Below, in pieces: positions 24,839-35,400 of a stretch of 64,000 nucleotides of DNA. Under the pieces are notes generated by a model. That model was not told the origin of the DNA. It searched no databases and saw nothing but the letters and a program-made list of their open reading frames with translations. Made by a program: the position numbers and the translations under genes. Position 1 is the first letter of the stretch. The number at the start of each line of letters is the position of its first letter. Source of the DNA: Bdellovibrio sp. SKB1291214 (lineage in GTDB: Bacteria; Bdellovibrionota; Bdellovibrionia; Bdellovibrionales; Bdellovibrionaceae); the NCBI RefSeq assembly GCF_002209355.2, contig NZ_CP106855.1, forward strand, positions 3,534,001 to 3,598,000, given 5' to 3'.

Positions 24839-26674
24839 CTATGACTTTTCTGCCACTTCCATTTTTGTGGTATCAGATTCAGAAGAATCCGCGATCAGAG
24901 GCGATTTCGCGCCGGCAGAGGCAAACTGATAGTACATACCTTTAGCTTCCATGAGCTCGGCATGAGAGCCTACTTCCATCACTTCACCTTGGCTCAAGAC
25001 TACAATGCGATCGCACTGTTCAATCGTTGAAAGGCGGTGTGCGATGATAATACTTGTACGGCCTTTAGTAATTTCCCGAGTCGCATCCTGAATGATGTGC
25101 TCACTTTCAGAGTCAATATTTGCCGTGGCTTCATCCAGGATTAAAATGTCAGGGTTAAAGGCAAGAATACGTGCAAAAGCGATCAGCTGACGTTCGCCCA
25201 CGGAAAGGTTTGCACCACGCTCATCCACGGGGCTATTCATATCGCGACCTGTTCGCTTTAATAACCCCATGTATCCGGTTTTTTCGCAGGCTCTGGTGAT
25301 TTGCTCATCTGAAATTCGTGGATCGCCCAAACCAATATTATTACGAATGGTCCCGCGGAAGATAAAATTATCTTGTTGAACCACGCCGACGTGGTGGCGG
25401 ATTTCCTCGCGGGCGATTCTTTCGATCGGAAGGCCATCCACGAAAATAGAATCTTCGGGGGCATCATAAAAACGCTGAAGCAATGAAATGAATGTCGACT
25501 TACCACTGCCTGTGCGTCCGACCAAAGCGATGGATTCACCCGGCTTGAAGTGTAAGTTAACGTTTTTCAGAACCAGGGGCAGGTTGTCCTCATAGCGGAA
25601 ATTCAAATTGCGAATTTCCAAGTCTCCACGGAAAGCATCTGGCTTTCGTAGGCTCTCAAGCTCGTGTTCCTTCGGCTCATCCATCAGAGTGAAAATGCGT
25701 TCAGCACTTGTCAGGGAATTTTGAAATTGTTGGTATTTCTCCAAAATTTCACGCAGAGGTGGGATGAAGTCCTGAATGTTCATCAAAAACGCGATCAAAG
25801 AACCAATCGCGATAGAGTTTTCAGCACTCATCACCCCGCCGAAGTATAACGCCGAAGTGATCGTAACCGCATTGAACAGATTCATAATCGGTTGCATCAG
25901 GGCGTAGGCATAGATCGAACGCATATTGGTATCGCGATAATCCGTGGATAAAAGAGCAAATCGCTCTTTATTGCGGCGAACACGGTTATAGAGCTGAACC
26001 ACCTTAATGCCATTCAAGTTTTCCGCCAAGAAGGCGTTTATCACAGACAGCTTTTTTTTCTGTTCATGCAGAATCACCCGGATTTTATTAGATAAATAAA
26101 ACGATGCTCCAATAAATACCGGTGCCAAAAACAATGAAACCAAAGTCAGCTTCCAAGATATTAGGCACAATGCTACGACCACGGACAGAATGACAATAAA
26201 CTGGGTAAAGACCGTGATCACACCTTCAGTGAAAAGTTCACCCAAGGCTGCCACGTCGTTAGTAAGTCTTGTAACAATACGTCCCGTGGGAGTTTTGTTA
26301 AAGAACTGGAGGGGCAGTCTTTGTACGTGATTCATCAAATCTTCACGTAAGTGGAAAAGCATGCGATTTCCGAACAGCTGGAATAAAAAGTTATTTGAAA
26401 ATGAAAAACAAGTGCGCAGGATTTCTAATCCCAAATACGCAAAAGCCACTTGGGTGAAAAGTTCGTAGTTCTTACCCTTTACTCCGTGATCGATAGCATA
26501 ACCAATCAGGGTGGGCACCAGGCGCGCGACAGCAGCCCCGCCGAATACTGCAAAAACGGCAGCAAATAACAGACGTTTTTCACGGCGAGCATAAGGCCAT
26601 AATCTTTTAAAAAGAACAGCATAGGTAACCTTGGTTTTAACCAGGTCTTCGTTCATGAAGTTATCATTATTCAT
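24839..26674 (-). CDS. ABC exporter half-transporter, canonical ATPase (MdlB-like)
   Basis: Six membrane segments precede a nucleotide-binding domain with Walker A GRTGSGKST, signature LSVGERQ and Walker B LILDEATANID with catalytic Glu. The H-loop is IIAHRLST. The length is 611. It overlaps the partner half-transporter gene by eight bases. The Val-containing signature is known in MdlB-type proteins and would face the degenerate Walker B of the partner, so the pair is probably a heterodimer with one active ATP site. Substrate is unknown; lipid or drug export is typical of the family. Confidence 0.92.
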   Translation of the reverse strand: MNNDNFMNEDLVKTKVTYAVLFKRLWPYARREKRLLFAAVFAVFGGAAVARLVPTLIGYAIDHGVKGKNYELFTQVAFAYLGLEILRTCFSFSNNFLFQLFGNRMLFHLREDLMNHVQRLPLQFFNKTPTGRIVTRLTNDVAALGELFTEGVITVFTQFIVILSVVVALCLISWKLTLVSLFLAPVFIGASFYLSNKIRVILHEQKKKLSVINAFLAENLNGIKVVQLYNRVRRNKERFALLSTDYRDTNMRSIYAYALMQPIMNLFNAVTITSALYFGGVMSAENSIAIGSLIAFLMNIQDFIPPLREILEKYQQFQNSLTSAERIFTLMDEPKEHELESLRKPDAFRGDLEIRNLNFRYEDNLPLVLKNVNLHFKPGESIALVGRTGSGKSTFISLLQRFYDAPEDSIFVDGLPIERIAREEIRHHVGVVQQDNFIFRGTIRNNIGLGDPRISDEQITRACEKTGYMGLLKRTGRDMNSPVDERGANLSVGERQLIAFARILAFNPDILILDEATANIDSESEHIIQDATREITKGRTSIIIAHRLSTIEQCDRIVVLSQGEVMEVGSHAELMEAKGMYYQFASAGAKSPLIADSSESDTTKMEVAEKS

Positions 26675-28430
26675 GATTCACCTCGTGACCTTGGATGCTT
26701 ACGGTTTTTTGAAATGTAGGGCTCACTTTTAAAACTTCCTGATATGTTCCAAGTGCTTCAACTTCACCATCGCGCAGAATTAATAGCTTATCGACCGTTT
26801 TTAAGGACGACAGACGATGAGCAACGATAATCCTGCTAAAATCACTTTTGTTTTTGCTAAGCTCATTTTCGATGGCCTTTTCTGTACGAGTGTCCACGGC
26901 ACTTAAAGAGTCATCCAAAATTAATACGGGTGTTTTCATGATAAGGCCGCGGGCAATCGTTAAACGTTGCTTTTGTCCACCGGAAAGATTCACACCACGT
27001 TCGCCCAGCTGAGATTCAAGTTGATGAGGCAGAGCTTGAACCTCACGGGTGAGATCTACTGTTTCTGTCATTCGCAAAACGTCCACATCGGAAGCTCTTT
27101 CAGGTAAGCCAAAGCTGACATTTTCGGAAATGCTTTCACTAAATAGGAAGGCCTCTTGGGGAACTAATAAGAATGTTTTACGCAAGGATTCCTGGGTAAT
27201 GTCTTCAATGCGATGGCCATTCACTAAAATTTCACCCTCGGAAAGCGGGTAGAGTCTTGTCATCAAATGCAACAGTGTGGTTTTACCCGCGCCAACGGGT
27301 CCCATGATCCCCAAGCTTTCGCCAGCTTTCAATGTAAAGGACACATTCTTAAGAGCATAAACCGTACTGCTTTGATGTTTGTACGAAACGTTTTTGAATT
27401 CCAACGTTTCAAATTTGGAGAGTTCGATTTTTCCATTATCTGGAATATCGGTTTCAGTCTGCAAAACCTCTTTGATGCGATCAAAGGAAGCATAACCCTT
27501 TTGCATCATTGATACGCCCATGCCTAAGGCTGTCATCGGCCAGACCATTTTTTGGATATAGCGCTGGAACATAAAGAATGTTCCGATAGAAACCGTTCCG
27601 GCGTACAGGTCATCCTTCGCGATGAATAATAAGATCACGCAACCAGAGGTCACGCCAAACTCCATCACCGGAACGAAAAGAGCATCGACCTTTGCAACTT
27701 TATTGCAGGCTTTTTCAAAAGCAGAGCTAACGCCGTTGTAAAGCTGGGTGCGATTGTCTTCCTGAGCAAAGCTTTTGATGACGCGAATCCCGCCAATGGA
27801 TTCTTGAGCGACTCCAGTAAGCTCAGAAAAACGATCTTGCTGAATTTTATAGTTCGTATGAATCAGCTTCATGACCCGAGCTATCATGAATGGTACCAAT
27901 GGTAGGAAGATCAACACCTTCCATGTCCACGCCCAATTTTTCATAATCATGATCGGTAAAACGATCGCAATAATAATTACGCCGTCAGCTAAAATCAAAA
28001 GACCTGGGCCGACGGCTTGACGGAAGGATTGAACGTCGTTGGTCAACAGGCTCATCAATTCACCGACCTGATTTTTGTGAAAGAAATTAGGTCCCAGTGA
28101 AGTTAAATGGCGGAATATTTTTTGACGGATGTGTTCGGCTGCGTAGGTATGAAATTTCCCAAAAAAAGCACGCCATCCCAAGCGAGTTGCGGCAAGACCT
28201 GCCATGATCATCGCAAACATAAGACAATTCTTAGTAATGGTAGACATCGACATTTGCGCTTCGATATCATCAATAATTTGTCCCATCACTAATGGGTAAA
28301 TTCCATCCAAAAAGTTTGTGAACAATAAAAAGATCATTCCCAGGCTGAACGCACGAGGATTGTTTTTTATATAAAATAATAAAGGACGCTTATATAGAAG
28401 GGCATTTTCTGAAGAGTGCATCGACGACAA
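26667..28430 (-). CDS. ABC exporter half-transporter, degenerate ATPase (MdlA-like)
   Basis: Six membrane segments precede an ATPase domain with Walker A GPVGAGKTT and intact signature LSGGQKQR. Walker B reads LILDDSLSAVD, where the catalytic Glu is replaced by Asp; this is the mark of the non-hydrolysing partner in heterodimeric exporters such as MdlAB, BmrCD and TM287/288. The length is 587. It is the promoter-proximal gene of the pair and divergent from the XRE regulator gene, which may control it. Confidence 0.92.
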   Translation of the reverse strand: MSSMHSSENALLYKRPLLFYIKNNPRAFSLGMIFLLFTNFLDGIYPLVMGQIIDDIEAQMSMSTITKNCLMFAMIMAGLAATRLGWRAFFGKFHTYAAEHIRQKIFRHLTSLGPNFFHKNQVGELMSLLTNDVQSFRQAVGPGLLILADGVIIIAIVLPIMIMKNWAWTWKVLIFLPLVPFMIARVMKLIHTNYKIQQDRFSELTGVAQESIGGIRVIKSFAQEDNRTQLYNGVSSAFEKACNKVAKVDALFVPVMEFGVTSGCVILLFIAKDDLYAGTVSIGTFFMFQRYIQKMVWPMTALGMGVSMMQKGYASFDRIKEVLQTETDIPDNGKIELSKFETLEFKNVSYKHQSSTVYALKNVSFTLKAGESLGIMGPVGAGKTTLLHLMTRLYPLSEGEILVNGHRIEDITQESLRKTFLLVPQEAFLFSESISENVSFGLPERASDVDVLRMTETVDLTREVQALPHQLESQLGERGVNLSGGQKQRLTIARGLIMKTPVLILDDSLSAVDTRTEKAIENELSKNKSDFSRIIVAHRLSSLKTVDKLLILRDGEVEALGTYQEVLKVSPTFQKTVSIQGHEVNHE

Positions 28431-28472
28431 CTCTAATGAATATCGGCATAGCCGACAAGGGAATTGCGTCAG

Positions 28473-28489
28473 GTACTAATATACAGTAC
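28473..28489. promoter_or_regulatory. Inverted repeat in the exporter/regulator divergent region
   Basis: GTACT-N7-AGTAC lies 21 bases before the regulator start and 43 bases from the exporter start. Its place fits an operator for either gene. Confidence 0.4.
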
Positions 28490-28509
28490 TCTACTTCTTG
28501 GAGGCTGGT

Positions 28510-29244
28510 ATGTCGCAAATAGATCAGTTTTTGGCATCTTTGAAACGTGCTCTTAAGGCAAAAAACGTTCTTTACCGTGATTTGGCGAAACCGCTAAATT
28601 TGAGCGAATCCAGCGTTAAGCGCATCCTATCCAGCAAAAGCCTTAGCCTGGAGCGTTTAGAAGAAATTTGTCGTGTAGCGGATATTAGTTTTTCCGAGGT
28701 TGTAAAGTCGGCGAACCTTGAAGATAACAATCAAATCTATTTGCTAACGGATGAACAAGAACGCGCTTTAGCCGAGAATGCGCGATTGCTGCATTACTAT
28801 ATGTTGCTGCATGACGAACGCACGCCGCAAAAGATCGAGAAAGAATATCAAATCAGTAAAGCTGAAGCGCAAAAGTATCTGTTTCAGTTGGATCGCTTGA
28901 ATTTGATCGAGCTTCATCCTCGGGACAAAGTGAAATTTAAGCGCAGTGGATTTTTGCGATTCCGCAGGGACGGACCAATTGGTCGCGCCTTGTTTGAACA
29001 AATGAAATCCACGTATTTGAGTTACGATTTCAAGCCTGAAGACTTCGTACGCTTTACGCTGATCAAAATCAGTCCTGCCACATTGGCGAAGTACAAAGGC
29101 AAACTTGAAAAGCTAGCTATGGAAATGCAAGAGGACTCACGTTTTGATTCCGAACACAACACGGCCACGGTTGATGCAGGTGTTCTAATGGCTTATCGAC
29201 CGTGGACGTATTCCTATATGGGCGCCATTAAAAAGAAGGAATAG
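28510..29244 (+). CDS. XRE-type helix-turn-helix regulator
   Basis: Residues about 4-58 form a Cro/C1-type HTH: VLYRDLAKPLNLSESSVKRIL, then LSLERLEEICRVA. The C-terminal 180 residues form an uncharacterised region seen in Bdellovibrio-type regulators (my impression); it has no known ligand-binding motif. The start is ATG at 28510 with GGAGG at 28500-28504; the TTG at 28498 overlaps that site. The gene is 244 residues long and divergent from the ABC exporter. Confidence 0.82.
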   Translation: MSQIDQFLASLKRALKAKNVLYRDLAKPLNLSESSVKRILSSKSLSLERLEEICRVADISFSEVVKSANLEDNNQIYLLTDEQERALAENARLLHYYMLLHDERTPQKIEKEYQISKAEAQKYLFQLDRLNLIELHPRDKVKFKRSGFLRFRRDGPIGRALFEQMKSTYLSYDFKPEDFVRFTLIKISPATLAKYKGKLEKLAMEMQEDSRFDSEHNTATVDAGVLMAYRPWTYSYMGAIKKKE

Positions 29245-29330
29245 CCCCCAGACTTTGTTTTATTCCCAGAGTGGTGGTGTGTTGGTGGTCCTTCGTTGCC
29301 GTTGATCACCACCTTTGCAAAGCTCAGATC

Positions 29331-30137
29331 ATGAGACTCTTGTACTGTATTTTAAAGACGCTATTCGTTTCGATTCTATTTCTGAACGGAGCAACGGCCG
29401 CGACAGCGCCGAATTCCATGTTCAATCGCAAAACAACCACCGGCCAAAATTTGTATCAGGCTCTGTTAGCCCAGGGTGTTCCCGAGGAACCTCTTAATTT
29501 AACATTTCGAATGTTTGATTATAATTATGGACGTATTCCCAATACCAAAACCGCCGTTATCGTGGACTACACAGAAATATCTACGAGCAAGCGTTTGTAC
29601 TTTCTGCATCTAGACTCGGGCTTAGCAGAAAGATTCTATGTATCTCACGGAATTAACTCAGGCGTTTTGGAAACCCGCAGTTTTTCCAACTTGATGGACT
29701 CCTGGAAAAGCTCTTTGGGTTTCTATTTTGCTAAGGGAACTTATAACAGCGCTAAGAATGGCCCTTCTTTAAAGCTTGAAGGGATTGATCGCAGTAATGA
29801 CAACGCCAAAGACCGACTGATTGTGCTTCACGGAGCAAAATATGTCGGGGATGAATTCATCCAACGAAATGGTCGTCTGGGATGGAGCCAAGGATGTTTT
29901 GCCGTGGCACCAGAAGTCTTGCCTGTTTTACTTAATTCTCTTCAGGGTGGAAGTTTGCTGCTGTCTTATCACAAGGATCTATGGAGATACGCTCGGCAAT
30001 ATCCGAGTGAGCAGGAGGTGATGGGGAACGAGGTGGTGCCGTCGGGTGTGAACACCAGAATCACACCGGAGGAGCAAGTGGATCCGGGACCTGCTGATGG
30101 TTCGCAGTTTGGTGAACTACTTAGCTTTAACTTCTAG
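29331..30137 (+). CDS. Secreted murein L,D-transpeptidase-like protein (YkuD_2)
   Basis: A signal peptide (MRLLYCILKTLFVSILFLNG) is followed by a domain with VLHGAKYV and GWSQGCFAV, the His and Cys motifs of the YkuD_2 (L,D-transpeptidase catalytic-domain family). These enzymes build or trim 3-3 crosslinks in peptidoglycan. I chose the ATG at 29331 since it begins the signal peptide; the longer frame would add 20 residues without a ribosome site. The final 21 bases overlap the TetR gene 3' end in convergent orientation. Such enzymes are notable in predators that remodel prey and self walls; that role is inference. Confidence 0.83.
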   Translation: MRLLYCILKTLFVSILFLNGATAATAPNSMFNRKTTTGQNLYQALLAQGVPEEPLNLTFRMFDYNYGRIPNTKTAVIVDYTEISTSKRLYFLHLDSGLAERFYVSHGINSGVLETRSFSNLMDSWKSSLGFYFAKGTYNSAKNGPSLKLEGIDRSNDNAKDRLIVLHGAKYVGDEFIQRNGRLGWSQGCFAVAPEVLPVLLNSLQGGSLLLSYHKDLWRYARQYPSEQEVMGNEVVPSGVNTRITPEEQVDPGPADGSQFGELLSFNF

Positions 30138-30788
30138 TGCCGTCGCGATGCCGTTAATAAAGACGTTAAGTTTTGTTTTGATTGCATTCACATCATTGCC
30201 CATCAGGATGCGATCAAAGAACATCGCTCCGTGGAAGTAAGTATCGAATACTTCCATCATCGTCTGAAGATCGACATCTTTTTGAATCAATCCTTGGGCC
30301 TTCAAAACTTCTAAGCGAGCAATGACAAGTGGAATATATTGATTAATAGGCGCGACTTCTCTGATGCGTTTTAAAAACTTAGGATCGACAAGACATTGGC
30401 CCAGTACGATTTTAAAAAACTCCTCGTCCTTTTGGCAATGATGAATAAACATAGAGTCCACGAGTGCGCTCAGTTCTTCACGTGCAGTTGCTTGAGGCGG
30501 ATAGAGAAGTTCTTCATGAACTTTTTCTTTAATATGCGTTTCAATTAAGGCGAACAGAAGACCCATTTTGCCGTCAAAATAGCGGCCTATAAGTGATTCG
30601 TTGACCTTGGCTTTGTCAGCGATCATGCGAGTTGTAGCGCCCTTAAAGCCGTGTTTAGCAAAGATATCTTCAGCAGCTTGGAGCAGGCGTTCTTCGGATG
30701 CGGATCTATCTCTTTTTTTTGACTTAGATCGAGTCACGGTCTCTTTTTGATCCGTAGTTTTCGATTTTAGCAGAGAGGTGTCTCCCAT
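30117..30788 (-). CDS. TetR-family repressor
   Basis: The N-terminal HTH (LLQAAEDIFAKHGFKGATTRMIADKAKVNESLIGRYF, cited by its parts AEDIFAKHGF and IADKAKVNESLIGRYF) is typical of TetR. The C-terminal 150 residues are helical and would bind a ligand. A basic Ser/Lys/Arg-rich stretch (KSKKRDRS) precedes the HTH. It is divergent from the TolC/RND operon, which it probably represses, and two dyads lie between them. Confidence 0.9.
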   Translation of the reverse strand: MGDTSLLKSKTTDQKETVTRSKSKKRDRSASEERLLQAAEDIFAKHGFKGATTRMIADKAKVNESLIGRYFDGKMGLLFALIETHIKEKVHEELLYPPQATAREELSALVDSMFIHHCQKDEEFFKIVLGQCLVDPKFLKRIREVAPINQYIPLVIARLEVLKAQGLIQKDVDLQTMMEVFDTYFHGAMFFDRILMGNDVNAIKTKLNVFINGIATALEVKAK

Positions 30789-30881
30789 TTTGAACTCCTA
30801 AATAATTACTCTAAATCACTCTAAACGCATGAATATACTTGTTAATACTTAATGTATCATAAAAAGCGAATGTTCACAAGT

Positions 30882-30893
30882 AAGTAATTGCTT
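30882..30893. promoter_or_regulatory. Near-palindromic operator candidate 1
   Basis: AAGTAATTGCTT matches its reverse complement at ten of twelve positions and overlaps the -35 of the efflux promoter. It shares AAGTAA with candidate 2. Confidence 0.45.
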
Positions 30894-30920
30894 GAGTACT
30901 TCCAAAAAATGCCGTAAAAG
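30892..30920 (+). promoter_or_regulatory. Sigma-70-like promoter of the efflux operon
   Basis: TTGAGT at 30892 and TAAAAG at 30915 are separated by 17 bases. Both flank the two dyads and the promoter lies 45 bases before the TolC-like gene. Confidence 0.45.
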
Positions 30921-30924
30921 TATG

Positions 30925-30942
30925 TAAGTAAGTGATTACTTA
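30925..30942. promoter_or_regulatory. Operator candidate 2 (TAAGTAA-N4-TTACTTA)
   Basis: Seven-base arms form a perfect dyad with a four-base centre, just downstream of the -10. Its position fits a TetR operator blocking transcription. Confidence 0.6.
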
Positions 30943-30965
30943 TCTGTGAGATCAGGAGAGACCCC

Positions 30966-32420
30966 ATGATGAACCAGGGTGGAGCTAAGAACGAGAGATG
31001 TTTTGTACTACGAGCTGCGATGGCATTCTTGCTAATTGGCATCGCTGCAGCGAAGGCACAAGGCGTGACTTTAAATCAGTATCTTGAACAGGTGAAAACC
31101 GACAGTGCTAGTTATAAAGGTCAATCGATGGCTGCTGAAGGTAATAACCTTGAGGCGCGCGAAGCAGATTTGTTATTCACTCCCAAACTTTTTGCAGAGT
31201 TCAATACAGGTCATGATGGCAAGCCAAGCCAACCTAAAATGTATGATCGTGTGAACACTGAAACTTATATGTTAGGAGTTTCCCAACAGTTCGATTTCGG
31301 TTTGCAAAGCAAATTGTATTATCAAATGCAAAAGACGACGTTCGACAATGCAGGCTCTGCTTTCACGATGTCTAAATACTGGGATGCGACTCCGAAGCTT
31401 GAGTTATCAATGCCAGTTTGGGGTAACGGTTTCGGGCGTACCGCTCAAGCTAACGAAGAACTTCTTCGAGCGGGGAACTATGCAGAACAATACCAAGCTT
31501 CTTATCAGTCCACGGCATTTCTTGCGCAAGCAGAAGCTGCATACTGGAAGCTTTCTGCATGGTCTGATGTCGTAAAAATTCAAGAGACGGCGTCTAAATC
31601 CGCGCAAGACATTTTGAATTACGTGAATCGTAAAAGAGGCATGAATCTGGGAGAGCAAGCTGACGTCGTTCAAGCAAGAGCTTTGGTTGAAGGCCGCGGA
31701 CTTGAGTTGCAGATGGCTCGCAATGAGCAGCGCGAAGCGCTTCGTAATTTCAATAAATTCCTGAACAGACCAGCGACGACACCTGTCGACGGGCTGGAGA
31801 CAGTTCCTTACGCAGAGCTTGAAAAAATCACTGTGCCGCAATCTCGTCCGGGGGAGCGTTACGATGTGAAAGCGACGCAAGCGCAATTGCAAACTGCGAA
31901 AGCAAACGCAATGATCGCGAAGGAACGCAATCGTCCAACTCTAGATATCTATGCAAATTATGCCTTGAATGGTCGTGATGACAGCTACAGCGAAGCGATG
32001 AAAAATGCTGGATATACAGATACAGACACTGGTTATATCGGCATGCGTTTCAATATGCCTTTGAACTTCGGTGCTGCGGGTGACGCTAAAGCCGGTGCAG
32101 ATAAAAGTGTTAGAGCTGCGGAATACAACCGTGAATATGCTCTTTACGCTCAAGAGCAAGACTGGATTAATCTGACTCAAAATCTAACAGACGCGCGTGA
32201 TAACTTAGTTCTGCTAGGTAAAATCGAACAAGCGCAAAAAACAAAATTGGACGTGGAAAGAACACGTCTTCGTCAGGGACGAACAACAACATATCAAGTG
32301 TTGTTGTTCGAGCAAGATTACTCTGCAGCGGCTTTGAACCGCGTGAAATCTGCTGCCAATATCCTTGGCCTTCAATCGCAAATCAAACTTTACCAAGCCT
32401 CTCCTGAGGAAGGGAAATAG
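30966..32420 (+). CDS. TolC-like outer-membrane efflux protein
   Basis: A signal peptide ending near residue 33 (AKAQG) precedes a two-repeat helical body typical of the outer membrane efflux family. The repeats show YRKRGMNLGEQADVVQARALVEG-like and RTRLRQGRTTTYQVLLFEQDYSAA patterns (cited by short parts). The length of 484 residues is usual. AGGAG lies nine bases before the ATG. The RND pump starts two bases after the stop. Many Gln and Ala fit the periplasmic helices. Confidence 0.9.
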   Translation: MMNQGGAKNERCFVLRAAMAFLLIGIAAAKAQGVTLNQYLEQVKTDSASYKGQSMAAEGNNLEAREADLLFTPKLFAEFNTGHDGKPSQPKMYDRVNTETYMLGVSQQFDFGLQSKLYYQMQKTTFDNAGSAFTMSKYWDATPKLELSMPVWGNGFGRTAQANEELLRAGNYAEQYQASYQSTAFLAQAEAAYWKLSAWSDVVKIQETASKSAQDILNYVNRKRGMNLGEQADVVQARALVEGRGLELQMARNEQREALRNFNKFLNRPATTPVDGLETVPYAELEKITVPQSRPGERYDVKATQAQLQTAKANAMIAKERNRPTLDIYANYALNGRDDSYSEAMKNAGYTDTDTGYIGMRFNMPLNFGAAGDAKAGADKSVRAAEYNREYALYAQEQDWINLTQNLTDARDNLVLLGKIEQAQKTKLDVERTRLRQGRTTTYQVLLFEQDYSAAALNRVKSAANILGLQSQIKLYQASPEEGK

Positions 32421-32422
32421 TC

Positions 32423-35400
32423 ATGAGCTTACCTAAAATTTCCATCAGCAGACCGATTTTCATTACCTGCGTGACGATTGCAATCGTCGTCGTGGGTTGG
32501 GCGGGCTACAAGTCCATGCCGGTTGATTTGTTCCCAGACGTTTCTGTTCCCGTTGTCACAGTTCAGACAACATATAAAGGTGCGGGTCCTTCCGAGATCG
32601 AAACTCTGGTTTCTCGTCCTCTTGAGGATGAGATCAGTACGATCTCTGGTATTAAACGTATGACTTCCAAAAATATGGAAGGTGTTTCGCAAGTTATCGT
32701 CGAGTTCGTATCGTCTGTGGACTCGAAATACGCGGAACAACAAGTGCGTGATAAAGTGAATGTCGCGAAACCGAAACTTCCTGATGAAGTTGATGACCCC
32801 GTTATCAAAAAGTTTGACCCGTCGGATACTCCTATCTTGATGGTTGCGCTTTCTTCTAAAGGAACAATCGGGGATGCGGCTCTTTATGATATCGCCGATC
32901 AAATGATCAAACCTCGCTTGGAACAAGTAAACAACGTGGGTGCGATCGATATCCTGGGTGGTCGTAAAAGAGAAATCCACGTTCTTTTGGATCGTAACAA
33001 ACTAAGAAATCGCGAAATCTCCGTAACTCAAGTGGCCTCTCAAGTAGGTGCCATGGGTCAGAATATTCCATCTGGTAAAGTTAACCAAGGTGGTAAAGAG
33101 CTTACATTCCGTGGTTTGGGTGAGTTCAGAAACACTAATGACGTTGCTGATACTTTGGTAAATCTTTACGGAAACGAAGTTCCAACACGCGTTTCTGACT
33201 TGGGTGTGGTTAAAGACACTCTTGAAGACGAAGCATCGCGTGCTTATGTAAATGGTGAAAAAGCGATCTTCTTGCAAGTTTACCGTCAATCCGGTTCGAA
33301 CACTGTAAAAGTGGCGGAAGACGTTATTAAGCAGATGGAAAAAATCCGTCCCGAACTAGCTAAGATGGAGGGTGCTCCTGAAATCAAACTAGTTACGAAT
33401 GCTTCCCAAAAAATTAAAGACAATCTTTATGACGTGAATGAGACAATCATCATCGCGATCATTTTGACGGTCTTAACGGTATTCTTCTTCTTGGGTTCTG
33501 CGCGTACGACATTGATCACAGCGGTTTCGTTACCGGTATCGTTGATCGGTGCCTTCATGTTGATGAAACTGGCAGGGTTCTCGTTGAATATCGTATCGAT
33601 GTTGGCGTTGACGTTGGCCGTAGGTCTTTTGGTCGACGATGCCATCGTTGTCGTGGAAAATATCTATCGTCGTATGCAATTGGGCGAAAACTCTCTGGTG
33701 GCGGCGGAAAAAGGAACTGTCGAGATTCAAATGGCCGTTATGGCGATCTCTTTGGTTGTTATCGCCGTATTCGTTCCAGTAGGGACGATGTCAGGTACAA
33801 TCGGTCAGTTCTTGAAACAATTCGGTTTCACGATTGTGTTCTCGATGATCATTTCTTGGTTCGTCGCGATGACAATCATCCCGATGTTGACTGCTTACTT
33901 TGCAGGTGAAGGTCACGGCGGTCACGGTGCTGGTGGTGATCACAAACCAAAAGGTATCTATGATCATACGTTGGGTCGCTTGGTTCGTGGTTTCGACCGC
34001 TTCCAATCGATGCTTGAGAAATACTACGAAAAACTTCTTCGTGTAACTTTGCGCCATCCAATCATGACGATTGTGGCGACATTGATGATCTTCTTCTTGT
34101 CTATTTATACAGTGACGAAGGTTCCAGGAACTTTCATCCCAGATGATGACTCAGGAGAAATCACAGTTACTTTGGAAATGACTCCGGGTACAAGCTTGGA
34201 TGGTATGCAAGAAGTTGCCAGCAAGATCGATAAGATCATGCACGATGACGCAGCCATCGATTATACAACGATGATCGTTGGTACTATTTATGGTGAGTCG
34301 AATAAAGCAAGCTTCTATGTAAGAATGAAAGATGAAAAAGGCAGAATGAAAACGGAAGCTTTCCGTGATCATTTACGTCAAAAATTTGCAGACTTCGCGT
34401 TCGCAAATCCAGTTGTTAAAAAATACGACTCGACGGGTGGTATGGCTCAACAGCCATTCGTGATGAACATCATCTCTCCAGATCCAAAAGATCTAGAGTC
34501 ATCAGCGACGAAATTGCTAGAGACCTTGAAAAAAGATCCGCGCTTTAAAGACGTGGACTCGAATTACCGCCCTGGTAAGCCAGAAATGCAAGTCGAGTTG
34601 AAACCGGGCGCTGCAAAAGCATACGGTATCAATACTTCAACAATGGGTGCCGAGCTTCGTGCACAAGTTGAAGGGATGACACCAGCTAAGTTCCGTGAAA
34701 AAGGTCGTGAGTATGAAGTGCGCGTCCGCCTAGTGGAAAATCAGCGTGATTTGAAACAGACATTTAATGATGTCTATGTTCCAAACGTGAATCGTAAGTT
34801 GGTTCGCTTGAAAGACGTTGCGAACGGTGAGTTGTCGTCAGGCCCAGCTTCGATCGATCGTATGGACCGTGGTCGCTATATCCAAATCACTGCGGGTCTT
34901 GCCCAAGGCGTAGGTGTAAGTACGGTCATCGCTGACGTAGCAAAGTGGACTTCAGAAGGCGGTCAAGCGGCGTTCCCATCAAGCGTTCGTTATAACTTTG
35001 GTGGTGATGCCGAAAACCAACAAGAGCTTGCAGGATCAACAGTGATGGCATTGGGCTTTGCCGTGATGTTCATCTACTTGATTCTGGCGTCACTTTACGA
35101 ATCATTCATTACGCCCATCACAATCATGGTGGCTTTACCACTTGCTCTATGTGGTGCGTTCCTTGGATTGTTCTTGGCAAATCAAATGCTTTCGATGTTT
35201 GCGATTTTCGGTTTCTTCATGCTGATAGGCGTGGCAGGTAAGAATGGTATCTTGCTTGTCGATACGACGAATCAGTTGATGGCGACGGGAATGTCTAGAT
35301 CTGAAGCTCTAGTTCAAGCAGGTAAAACACGTCTTCGTCCGATCTTGATGACATCCTTTGCGTTGATCGCTGGTACCTTACCAGTGGCGATCGGCATGAA

